Assembly: GCA_005406025.1 (NCBI GenBank)
Contig: BGZK01000762.1
Coordinates: forward strand, 124,001-188,000
DNA from: Eumeta japonica
Taxonomy: Eukaryota > Arthropoda > Insecta > Lepidoptera > Psychidae
Direction of reading: 5' to 3'
Length of the DNA: 64,000 nucleotides
Shown here piece by piece: positions 1 to 10,700 of the stretch (position 1 is its first letter; each line of letters opens with the position of its first letter). The notes below the pieces were generated by a model. It worked only from the letters and a program-made list of their open reading frames with translations, had not been told where the DNA came from and ran no database searches. Made by a program: the position numbers and the translations under genes.

Positions 1-635
1 CATTAAATCATTTCAGAAAATATAAGGGAATTCAAGAAAACTGATTTGTTTTATCACCTCCTACGCAATGTATTACTACCATTTTTAAATCACGCGGGCG
101 CGCAGTACAGCAAGTGAACTTTGTAGTTAGGCAGATAGAACAGCTGATTCCGTGCGTTGTTCGTTAAAGTAATTTAAAGACCCATTGCTGTTTTTTTATT
201 TTACCTGTTTTATTTACAAAAATGGAATGCTGCGTACAGAAAAGGTGATTTTACATAGAAATAAAGTAGTTATAGCTGAAAAGAAAAACAAAAATTTCCA
301 GTGGATTTTAATTCAAAATAAGAGTCTGAATGCACTCTATCAGTTTGCGGAGGGCTGTCCTTTTCACCCGCTATATATATAAGAAAATATTTAAAACAAC
401 AATTAAGTACTTTTTTAAAACCTCGAATTTTGTAAAAGAACATGAAAACTGAGCTCGGAAATGTTAGTAATAATGTTTTTGAAATATATTTCGAGCTTGG
501 AAATTACAAGTTTCGAATTTACGAAGACTTTATATGTAATATTCTTATAACACGCAAAGGTGTTAGTACTAATGTATTAATAGTTCTGACAAAATTATTT
601 TAAGCTAAAGTAGAATGTAGTATATAAATAGTAGT
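1..635. other. Intronic sequence at left edge, nothing recognised
   Basis: AT-rich DNA with no supported coding exon. If the Gpdh assignment is right, this is part of the intron upstream of the first visible Gpdh exon. I looked for the glycine-rich NAD-binding motif of GPDH in all frames here and did not find it. A short GC-richer patch near 90-160 has no recognisable signal. Confidence 0.5.
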
Positions 636-738
636 ACCACATTATATGTTACTTCAATTCACGATGTGCATTTTGGTGAACATAAGTTGCTTAACATTAC
701 CAAATGGTATTTTTCTAGAACATATACATGAGGTACTT
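636..738 (+). repeat. Left copy of ~100-bp direct repeat flanking a mariner
   Basis: This segment reappears at about 2005-2104 in the same orientation, with shared blocks such as gatgtgcattttggtga / aatgtgcattttggtga followed by cataag and tgcttaaca. The two copies differ by scattered substitutions and small indels. They lie on either side of the mariner at 776-1943. They are not the mariner TIRs, which lie inside. Confidence 0.6.
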
Positions 739-775
739 ACGAAAAAGGAAAGTGCTGTACATATGCCTATTTTAT

Positions 776-1943
776 TAGGTTAGGGAAAGTTTTTTCGTAT
801 TTAATGAGTAAAAAGTTGCAGTAAAATCTCTTTGGTTGTGCTGTTTGTATCTGGCTAGTTTTGATATTATTAGAGGACATTTTGATAAAAGAAAAAATAA
901 AAAGTAAAAACGGTGTCCCGCTATTTTTATATTGTCTTCTTGTCCACCAAAATGAGTGAATCTGACGTAGAAATTCGATACATTTTGAAGTTTTATTACA
1001 AAAAACGTGACGTTTATGGACCTAATGCAGTATCAGAGTAGCGCAAAACTGGTTCAACCGTTTTCAGTCAGGTAATTTTAATGTCTAAGATGAACCTCGC
1101 TTTGGTCGTCTTGTTACGGATAAAATCCATGCCATTTTGAAAAAAGTAGAGCAAAATCAGCAACTAGTTCTTACGACATAGCAGAAGAGCTGGGACACAG
1201 CCGGAAAAGCTGGATATATAAACAAGCAGGATACTTCATACGAGCTCACGGAAAAAAATCTAATGAATTTTGTACTCATTTGCGATTCTCTATTAAAACC
1301 AAACCGTTTTTGCAAAGATTGATCGCTGGTGATAAAAAATGGATACCTACGACAAGAACGTTCGAAAAAGATCATGGTCGAAAAGCAAGCAAACTCCACA
1401 GACTTTAGCGAAACCCGGATTAACTCGCAATAAGTTAATGCTATATATGTATGGTGGGATTGGAAGGGCATTATTCATTACGAGCTTTTAACGCCGGACA
1501 AAACCATGAATTCGCATCTCTATTGCTAACGACTGATGAGACTCAGGCAAGAAGTAGAAAAAAAATGGCAAGAATTGACCACCATAAAGGATGTAGTTTT
1601 TCACCATGAAAACGCCAGACCATATTTAGCCACTCAACAAATATTGAGAGTGTTTGGTTGGGAAGTGTTAATGCGTCCATCATGACCTTCATCCTCATAT
1701 TTCGCGTTTCCGTTTCTTTAGATTTTTTTAGGCGGTGTTAACATCAAGAAAGGACTGTCAAAAGTACTTGTCACAGTTTTTAATCAGAAGTCCCAAAATT
1801 TCTACAGCAATGGCATTATGTGACTACCTACAAAATGGCAACAAGTTGTTGAACATTTATTATGATTACATATAAATAAAATATGATGGAAAATTATCTT
1901 GAATTGTATTTAAAATACGAAAAAACTCTTCGCCTGACCCTAC
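776..1943 (+). mobile_element. Degenerate mariner-family transposon (copy 1)
   Basis: Inverted ends are visible: the left end runs through gaaagttttttcgtattt and the right end, read in reverse complement, through gaagagttttttcgtatttt. Between them is a broken mariner transposase. It starts at ATG 951 (MSESDVEIRYILKFYY) and soon meets an in-frame TAG. Pieces recur in shifted frames, including a GDKKW block near 1329 and HHENARPYLATQQ near 1610. In mariners the second block normally reads HHDNARP, so the second catalytic Asp is Glu here. Stops, frameshifts and missing 3' coding sequence make it inactive. It shares its leader (ggtgtcccgctattttt) with the copy at 22065-23361, so both belong to one family. 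Confidence 0.85.
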
Positions 1944-2004
1944 ATTTTAAATAGTTCCATTGATTCCTTATAGATCATCCCATCATCAGAGCTCAGAGTA
2001 ATAC

Positions 2005-2104
2005 TACATTGTATGTGACTTATTTTCACAATGTGCATTTTGGTGATCATAAGATGCTTAACAACCGTGATGAACCCTAATTGGAATCCATGAAGTACTT
2101 ATCA
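2005..2104 (+). repeat. Right copy of ~100-bp direct repeat flanking a mariner
   Basis: Partner of 636-738, same orientation, about three quarters identical by eye. The separation is close to the length of the mariner plus ~200 bp, so an older tandem or element-derived duplication was probably split by the mariner. Confidence 0.6.
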
Positions 2105-2962
2105 TTGAGCAGTTCCATCAATCTTCCATGGTTTTAATCATCTGTTTCATTACAAAAAATTATGTCTTTTGAAAGCAAGCACCATGAGTCACTCTAGCAA
2201 ACAAAGTGCTATATGTGTGCTTATAATATTTGAGGAATTTCATTGCTTCTACATGAATCCCATCATCATACCACGGTTCAGGCAAAAAGAAATCGATTAT
2301 TCAAATAAAAGTGATATTGCAAAAATCGGCTATTATGTGACGGAGTTCTGAGGTAATAATATTTTTAAAAAATGCAATTGAATTAAGTTCCTCATTATTT
2401 TTTTTAAGTTGGTTCTCAAAGATGAGATATTGAAAGTTGACCTTTTTATGTAGTAATTTAAAGTTTTTTATTCTATCATAATAATTTGTCTAATGCATGT
2501 GGTTTTAAAAGCTACTGTGTTAAAAATTTAATAATAATCATACAATCAAAGAATTGTGTCTAGTTATGGATTATTAAACTTTGAATCAATCTCTTTCAAA
2601 GTTGAGGTACTATTTGTTATGTTTCTTTTATATCCATGTGCTACTAAAAATATCTAGTTGTGAGTGAGAAATGAATACTAAAATAAATTAAAGTATTAAT
2701 AGATTATAGTTCTACATTAACATTTTCCAGTTACTAATGCTTTTTGAAAGTTGTTTACTGTGTCTTATGTCTGGAAGTTTTGAAATTAAGTAATTTAAGA
2801 ATAATTGCGTTTTATCTTGATTTTTTTCCTATAGTCTGCTTTGAGACTTATTTACTAATACATATACAGAACGTTCTATGCGTAAGCTGCTGCACATATA
2901 CAAGTATAAAGTTTTTGAATAACTTGATATTTTTGAATAACATTTTCATATTGAATTATCAG

Positions 2963-4413
2963 AATATAGTAGCAGTGGGTGCTGGTTTTGTGGATGGCCT
3001 CGGCTTTGGTGACAACACAAAGGCTGCTGTAATTCGACTTGGCCTAATGGAAATGATAAAATTTGTGGATGTGTTCTATCCAGGCAGCAAGCTCAGTACT
3101 TTCTTTGAATCTTGTGGAATAGCAGATCTTGTGACTACGTGTTATGGTAAGAAAATTCATATTAGAATTGTATTTTTGAATGAGATATTTGGAAATATAA
3201 TAAATTCCTGAAAAATTAAAAAAAGTTCTTGATAATTACGTCGCCTATAAGAATATACACTATGCTATCTCTCAAGTTGGACCAAATTACACATAAATGC
3301 CAAGTTTAATGAGGTTCGGTTGAGTCGTTTTAGACTTTATTGTGGACAAACATAGTGATAGTGAATTTTTATATATAAAGATTAATCAAATGAAAATATA
3401 CGACGCACGTGTCAACATAATGGGTGTTATGAAAACAATAGCGGATCGATAGTAAAACTCATTGATTGTACAAAAAAAATCCGTTGATCCGATTGCTACC
3501 AAGTTTTACAGGATCACCCGCTAGGCCAATCTGAAGATTACCTGAATATTTCATCAAAATTGGTTCAGCTGTTTCGGAGTCTATAGAACACATACATACA
3601 CATATTTTTATATATATAGAAGAGTTAATTGAGATATTAATTTACCAGTATAATTTTATTTCTTGCTACTACATTATGTATACTTTTAAAGGTGGAAGAA
3701 ATCGTCGTGTTGCCGAGGCATTCATCAAAACGGGTCGTACTATAAAGGAGCTTGAAGATGAACTGCTCAATGGACAGAAATTACAGGGTCCTATCACTGC
3801 AGAGGAGGTTAACCATATGCTTTCCAATAGGAACATGGAGAAAAAGTGAGTTAGTTATCAGTAAAAATATACAATGATTTGTGGTCCATATTTAGTGTCT
3901 TCACAAATGATATAGACCATTTTAAAAATGTAAAAAAAAAAATAAAAAATTCAATCGTCTCTATCAATAAATATAAGCCTCATTTAGATAACATTAATCA
4001 TTTTACTGAAGGTTCACATAAAATTTATTTATTTTACAAGTTACGAAAATCTTCACATTTCTGTCATAATATGCGTTGCGGTCAATTCAATTTCCCCCAT
4101 CATATACTATAGGCAAATGTTTGAGCTATAATTTCTATGTGATTAAAGAATTTAAGTCTTTATAATTGGGAAGTTACATTTAGTTAACATTGTATTAAAA
4201 TCCTTATAAACTAAGAATGTTTAAAATATTAAACAATTAAGAGTTTTAACATTGATAGGCTAATGTACAAAATATTACAAATAAAAAAGTTTCACATTAA
4301 TGAATGTATTTTACAGATTCCCGTTATTCACAGCAGTCCACCATATTTGCAGAGGTGAATTGAAACCAACAGATTTCATTGACTGCATTCGCAGTCATCC
4401 AGAGCATATGTAA
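2963..4413 (+). CDS. Gpdh1: Glycerol-3-phosphate dehydrogenase [NAD+], cytosolic, 3' exons (5' part off window)
   Basis: Three exons join in frame: 2963-3146, 3692-3845 and 4317-4409/4413. All have GT-AG borders (GTAAGA and GTGAGT donors) and consistent phases (0, 1, 2). The product is the substrate-binding C-terminal domain of the enzyme that interconverts dihydroxyacetone phosphate and glycerol-3-phosphate with NADH. Diagnostic blocks are [35 protein letters not shown] and [10 protein letters not shown]; the GGRNR loop is the phosphate-contacting segment of the family. The last exon ends HPEHM followed at once by TAA, as in the short insect isoform. The ATG|TAA junction overlaps a donor (AT|GTAAGA), so splicing can replace the stop. 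The N-terminal Rossmann half and the catalytic Lys of the LKN motif must lie upstream of base 1. No defects are seen. Confidence 0.95.
3290..3620 (+). repeat. LINE 3'-tail-like repeat in Gpdh intron
   Basis: Two related stretches (about 3295-3385 and 3545-3620) have the pattern of insect non-LTR retrotransposon tails: a gttcagctgtttcggagtct-type phrase, a run of acatacatacaca, then an AT-rich end. This lies in the intron between the first two visible Gpdh exons. The exact family cannot be named. Confidence 0.5.
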
Positions 4414-5333
4414 GAACACGTAAAATTTTTATTTTGTTTTTCTTTTTTTTTGAAGCTTTCCTAGTTTTAGCCTTCAGTAGTATAGGCAGCTAAATCTTGT
4501 ATTTAAGAATGCATCTGCTGGCATGCCAAATCTTTGTACATAACAATGCATATTTTACAGGGTGCTAGTACTTAAAAATTGTTATTGATGTATAATTTTC
4601 TGTTTGCAAATACAATGACTAAAGTTAATGTCAAATATTTGAGGGTGTTTAATTTTACTTTTTAAAAAGTTAAACAATTTTGTTGTAATTTTGCTTATAG
4701 TTATATCTAAAATAAAGGACTAGTTTAGAATCAGGTTCCAAAAGAAAAGGTAGGTGGCTATTAGAATAAAATATGGTTATGAAAATTATGAAATCTCTTC
4801 AATGGGGGTATTTTAAATTGGTCCACATATTTTTATTTATTTTCAAATTCAATTTTAAAGTATTTCTTTTTTTTTAATTCAAATATTCATTACACTTGTA
4901 AAATGTATGGTATAAGCATAAGGATACAACAATATAATTCTTTTTTTGTTATGAATATTGGCAAGTTATTGAACAAGTCATTGTATTCGCATATTATCAT
5001 TGCATAAATTATTAATAATAGTGTACTGTTGTGTTAACAGCCACCTGTTTGTTATTAAAAATGAGCTGTTTTGACACATTATCTGCCAGATAATACATGT
5101 AACCCCCAAATGTTGTATATCAGTTGCGTCAGACAACTAAATGAGTAGTTCAGTCAAGTGGTTTTAGATAAAATATATTGATGTTACGTTTACCTAACTT
5201 AGTGTAGTTATAGCGTATGTTACTTAAAAAAGTGGCTATTATAATGTATTTGTTGTGTATTTTAATTTCATTTGTTAAAATAAATATGTACGCAATGTTG
5301 TTCATTAATAATATTTTCTTGTGGTTGTTATTC

Positions 5334-5339
5334 AATAAA
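5334..5339 (+). terminator. Polyadenylation signal, short Gpdh isoform
   Basis: AATAAA inside ttcaataaatg, about 920 bp after the TAA of the HPEHM exon and followed by T/GT-rich sequence. It is the best signal for the read-through isoform, but is judged by motif alone. Confidence 0.45.
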
Positions 5340-5887
5340 TGTTTTTCGTCATAAGTCTTTTTTGTCTACCTTCCATATCATTACGCTATATAAGGTTTTT
5401 GGGACTAGAAAAATGAATTCAAACAAAAAAAAATCTAGATTGGAGGTATATATAATTCTTTGGAATTTGAAGCATGTATACTGCATTTTAATGTATTTTT
5501 TACAGATTTGCTCCTCACAACATTAGTATCTATTAATCAAGAGATGTTAAACTAATATGATAGCTTATTAATGCTTAATCCTCTGTCTGTGAAATGTCTT
5601 GCATGCATTGTTGCCTTTTGAGTTCTATTAAATGTTTTTCTGTTTTATTATAATTTCATTTCTATCCTATGTGCCTCTAAATTTCACAATCACAAATAAC
5701 AACAAAGTTTATGTGGAATAAAATACCTTTTTAAAGTATTGTTAAGTTGTAGTTTCGCGATAGATGATACATATGAGATAAACAAATTCAGGATGTTAAT
5801 TGTAATTTTGCATGAATTTAACACTATTCTCATCACCACATATTGCACAACATCATAATAATTTGTATGTTTTCAATAATATTCTAG

Positions 5888-5918
5888 GAAACAAGTGACA
5901 CCCAAATGTTCTCTGTGA
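5888..5918 (+). CDS. Gpdh1: Candidate alternative C-terminal exon of Gpdh
   Basis: A good acceptor (ttcaataatattctag) precedes bases that, joined to the phase-2 donor at 4409, restore the Met codon and add nine residues, KQVTPKCSL, before TGA. Insect Gpdh genes are known to make isoforms that differ only by a few C-terminal residues through alternative last exons, and this fits the pattern. AATAAA at 6085-6090 would end the transcript. The final CSL only loosely resembles a peroxisomal targeting tripeptide. Other AG sites nearby could also be used, so transcript data must decide. Confidence 0.4.
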
Positions 5919-6721
5919 CCCGAATGAAGATGTGTTTCGTGAGAGTGTCTGACTTCATGTTGACTTTTCACTATTTCCTGTATACTTTGCATTTATGTTT
6001 TTTTTTTTATCATTATTTGCCATATTCATCATCATTTAACTTAATGATATTTTAATGTCATGAATATAGTATTGTCATTTCTATAATAAATACATACATT
6101 AATTAACATTTCAATACATGAAGGATTTAATTGACATTTGTTAAATGTGTAAGATTAATAGTAATAATAGAATGACTATTAGAAAATTATTGTTATATTA
6201 TGATCAGTTAGAAACTGATGAAGAGCAGCAACTATTGAAGTATCTAGTATTTACAAAAGTATGCATGTATTTGTAATTCAACATTTTGCATTGTTAAATC
6301 TAATAACATATGATTCATGTTGGTTAGGACCTTCATGTGTGTATGAATTAGCATCATTCATACTAGTCATAGTTGCAATTAAGGATAAGGTTAATAAATT
6401 TATTTTTAAGGGTTACATTAAAAACTTATCAATAAAAAATTTATTCCTGTTCATGAAATAAATATTTCTTTAACATCATTGTATATTCTTTGACATCACC
6501 CTCATAATAAAACTCATGGTCAAATACTAAGTATATAGTTATTATAATAAAAACGGAAGCCTAAATTTATGAAAAAATACAAATTGGCTATAAAAATTGT
6601 GCTACACATTAAAACAATTAGGCTAAAATTATGAGTATGCAAAATTGATATAAATAGCTTTTGTTCCAGGATGCGAATTATCAAATTTAGAAAATCACAT
6701 TGCTGTATTTGTTAGTACATC

Positions 6722-7145
6722 ATGAGAATAATTTTAAAAATGGCTTCTGTTTTTCGTGAATGTGTCATAGAGAAGAAAATGACTTATTTAATATTTGCAC
6801 ACACATTATTCATATCAAATGACCAAATATTTGACACATTAGAATTGGATATTTTATCGAAATTGGAGAACAAAAAACTATTTGACATGAGAGGTAAACA
6901 TTGTCTAGTAAGATGTTATTATAGATTCTTAGAAATCAAGTAACGCTTCCTAGTGTTTTCATTGTGTGGTGTTTAACAACCTTCAGGTAAGATAATCATG
7001 AAAATAAAAAGCATAACTTGTAACATGATGTGACAATTTGTATTTATAATTCTTGTCTTTCCAGGGTCAAAATTGGGAAGAATTAAATTACTTTCAGAGA
7101 CAAGCAAGTGAAAGTTTTTCATTATTAGTTGAGGAATTATTTTAA
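6722..7145 (+). CDS. Possible unrecognised two-exon gene (3' end)
   Basis: Two open stretches join in phase 0. The first is 6722-6907, ending CTA|GTAAGA (a strong donor). The second is 7065-7145, preceded by a pyrimidine-rich acceptor (cttgtctttccag). The second exon reads GQNWEELNYFQRQASESF and ends in TAA, which overlaps an AATAAA (7144-7149). The joined product is about 88 aa: lysine- and leucine-rich at the start, then polar, with no signal peptide or known domain that I recognise. A further open stretch at 6145-6243 (phase-0 donor GTATGC) could be an upstream exon, but I could not link it cleanly. It lies between Gpdh and the convergent formyltransferase gene. Chance ORFs are common at this base composition, so it may be spurious or a gene remnant. 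Confidence 0.3.
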
Positions 7146-7149
7146 TAAA

Positions 7150-7744
7150 AATGGCCTTTTCATTACATGAATTTAAGAATGCAAGAGATAAAAAGTTATT
7201 TATCAATTGCGATAAAATGTTGTACTTTTGAAAGGATATAATTATTTTACTCTGAATATTAGGAAAAACTTCAGTATTTTTATGCAATGAAAATGCCTTT
7301 TCATTGTTGTGATTTTCAGATTGTTAAATATTTAATTGATCAATTAAGATACACATAGATTTAGATATTTATTTAATTGTATTGAGAATAATATTGTTAC
7401 AATACATTGTACAAACCTCTGACGCCGTGAAGTTACATTACTAAAGCATCGCAGTGGCGATGAATAGGGACGTGGGAGAGAAAAAGGTGGATCGGGGAGT
7501 GTTATATCTGCACACTGCATTATTAGTAGTATATTCAGAGCGGCAGATTTTCGTGCATTGTAGTATTTGTACTGTACTATATACAAATAGAAGTGTTCAT
7601 ATTACTGTAATACGCAATAATAGTAGTTCTAATTATACGTCTAAGTATTTCAATTTTCTGTTACTAAAATATTATTTGTTGTCTTTAGATATAATTATAA
7701 TGCATTAAGAGGAAAATTAATAAATTAATTTGTGTTCATATGAT
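7150..7744. other. Gap between convergent genes, nothing firm
   Basis: This holds the 3' flank of the weak + strand candidate and of the formyltransferase on the minus strand. A pyrimidine-rich acceptor at 7300-7318 is followed by a short open stretch ending TAG at about 7358, but no partner exon fits. A GC-richer patch at 7420-7500 produces overlapping ORFs on both strands that look like chance. Confidence 0.4.
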
Positions 7745-10700
7745 TTATTTAAACATCCTTATTCTTATATTAGTTGAATTGTTTTTTATGTAACCATTAT
7801 AAAAATCTGTAGCTGTTATTGTTCTTTTACCTAATATACGAAGTGATCTGAAATAAATATATTTTTTGTCTTTACATAAGACTTTTATTGCCGATGTCTT
7901 CGAACAATATTCTATATGACCTATTTCTTTTAGGGTACACTCCGATGTTTGATTTTCATTGCACAAGAACGCATCGAACAATTTTACCCTTTTCTCATTG
8001 TAGTTTGTTACGAGTTGGTACAGGCCATATACTGCACGGTATAAGTTGTACACTTCTTGGGCTGTCATTTCAGACCATCTTACCTCATTGATGTCTTTAG
8101 AAATTTTTCTTGCTGAAATTTATTAGTAATTAAAATAATTTTTTAATAAATCCATTTCTTAGCATAAAACAGTTTCGACAATAAGGGAACATACCATAAG
8201 TAACACCTTCACTAGGTTGAGGACTCGCATGTGTTAGAGAATTTGGAAGTGTCTTGATACATTTCACTAACATCTTGGCACCTAAATCTGATAGCTGTTC
8301 TGTTAATTCTGGCAATTTTATATCTTTGGATATCGGTACTTTCTGCTGTTCTATAATCTCACCTGCAAAATATTTTAATGCTTATTGGTCAAAATATTTG
8401 ATAACTAATTTTATAGTAAATATTTGTATGTGTAGTATATATGTAGTTAATATTAACAACTTCATGTGAAGGTAATATAATAAACTGAAACTATATATCT
8501 TATTTGCTAAATTCTGATGTTTGTAGATGGCTAATTTTATTTTCCTTAAACTATGCTAAATTCTGATATCCCATTATGCTGTATATACTCTACATTATGT
8601 ACACAGCATGCATTCTGCTGGTTGCTGTAAATACATAGCCGTTCATGAAATACGTTCGCATATAAGGATGGAGAGGGATCTCGTTTAGTATGCAAGACGT
8701 GACAATGAGGAAGAAGGACGAAGAGTTTAAAGAAATGTGACTTTCTATGCAGAGTGGGTACCATTGTACTCTGAAGCTCTGCCAAGATATCAGAGTATAA
8801 AAATCTGGGAATTCAAGTATAAGTATATTTGTATTGTAAATGTTTTGAGGTATTCAAATAATTGGTACTTTTGAAATATAGTCATTCATAAATTTATTTA
8901 TTCTATGGAAATTAATAATTTTTGCATAATTAGAGCGGTAGTAGTTAAATATGCAGTGCTTATGAATCTAAAGATACTAGATGCAAACCCTGCCTACCGG
9001 CAAATTGACCTATTGGCGATGTAATTAGGGTGGGTGGCCCGCATTGCTACTTGTGAATATGCAAAATATGTTTAATAATTTTTGCTACCACAATGCGAGC
9101 ACACTTAGTTGTTTACAAGTGACCTTAGCAGTGGCCAAACTGGGATGCGGTCAACTAACGCTACGGTTTTTGCATTCGAGCCGATAAGCGATACCGATAC
9201 AGCGATGTCCTTTGTGGACATATGTATCATGGGCATGCTGTAATTATGTGCATGGAGTATGCGTACAGCCTGCCATTTGTGTTTTAGATATTATTATTTT
9301 TATTTTACACTGGCTTTCACCCAGACCCTGCTCACATAAACAAAAGGATTTTCTATATCTTTTATATTGAATGATTGAGGTATCGTCCATCGTGATACCG
9401 TTCCTAGTCCTGCTCATGTTTTCATTTAGGTCCCGATTTCATTCCCGCTAACGATCTGGATCCCAAATCCAATTTGACTCAAGTACAATCAAATTTAGTT
9501 TTAAAAGTTTTCCGATTTTCTTGTAAAAAGTCTAAATATTTTCAATTTAAAAAATACCGTTGTACAGCCTAATAAGTTCCTGTACCTTTTAATGAAAATT
9601 TCATGAAAATTACTTCAACCATTATTATTGAAAAACATTTGTAATAAGTTTGCCCCTTAAAAAGAAAGCACTTAAGGTGAAGCGACCTTATTTATTGAAA
9701 TGTAAAATTGAAGTGTAAAAATTACATTATTCCTAGTCCAACATTAATTTTGAATCGAATAAAATATATTCCTTTAGTTATGAATAATTATAATCTCATA
9801 AATTGCTCTCTATGTATATTATTAATTAAAATAATACTGGGTGTTTATCAAATTTTTATTGATTTTAACATTTTTCATTTTACAATTAGTACACACTGAG
9901 CATATGATATATGAGCGGATACGTTTTTGGTGAACGCGTTCACCAGAAACACCTTTCAAATATCAAGTATTCTTTTATATATATGTACATAATTAAGTCT
10001 CGATAATGAACTCACGTTCCTAGATTTCTGTTGATCCTCGGTCGACGTGCATTCAGAACATACGATGCTATCGGATCGTACATTGGAACGCGCGGTTTTG
10101 TTTAGATAAAACGAATTTTGAGATAAAATGCGTGGAAAGAATTAATAGGAATATTTGGCAATGCAAAAGATAAATTTCAGTATAATATCACAAACATCCT
10201 ATGCTAGTTGCCATGTTGATTTATCTAGTAAAATATGATTTATCCAAAATTCTCTTTATCATTGTCGTCGTCATTTATAACGACGATAAAGTAACCAGTC
10301 ACAGGCTAATTCTTCGAGGATTTTTTTTTTATAATAACGGCATTAGATGCGTGTTCGTTATTTTTACATGTAATTTTTCATAAATATATGGTTAACGTAC
10401 AATTAAACGCGTAGTCTGTACTATGGAGATTTTATTATTTCAAGTAGATAATTGAGCGATTTTGTAGACATCCTGAACGAATTACAGAACTTAGCACTAA
10501 ATTTTCTGAAGTTTGGGTCTGGTAAAGTTTGAGAATGTCGCAAACAACCCATGAACTAGCCCTTAAGATGACGACATCAATATTTGCACTGGGTATGACC
10601 CATGTTAGCTGGATTACTATGATTATTGAGTTTTTAACTTTACTTGTTCTTTGTTTCATGAGCGTCTCGAGCATTCATGCTTGGATGTTGCAACTAAATA

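Larger units (their letters stand above)
4414..6144 (+). other. Gpdh 3' UTR / alternative last intron
   Basis: There is no long ORF. For the short isoform this is 3' UTR, with a polyadenylation signal AATAAA at 5334-5339. For isoforms that splice at 4409 it is intron, with candidate acceptors at 4560 and 5887. A second AATAAA lies at 6085-6090. The sequence is otherwise AT-rich and featureless. Confidence 0.55.

Noticed and set aside
1157..1471. 104-codon minus-strand ORF
   Set aside because: Antisense of the mariner copy 1 remnant.
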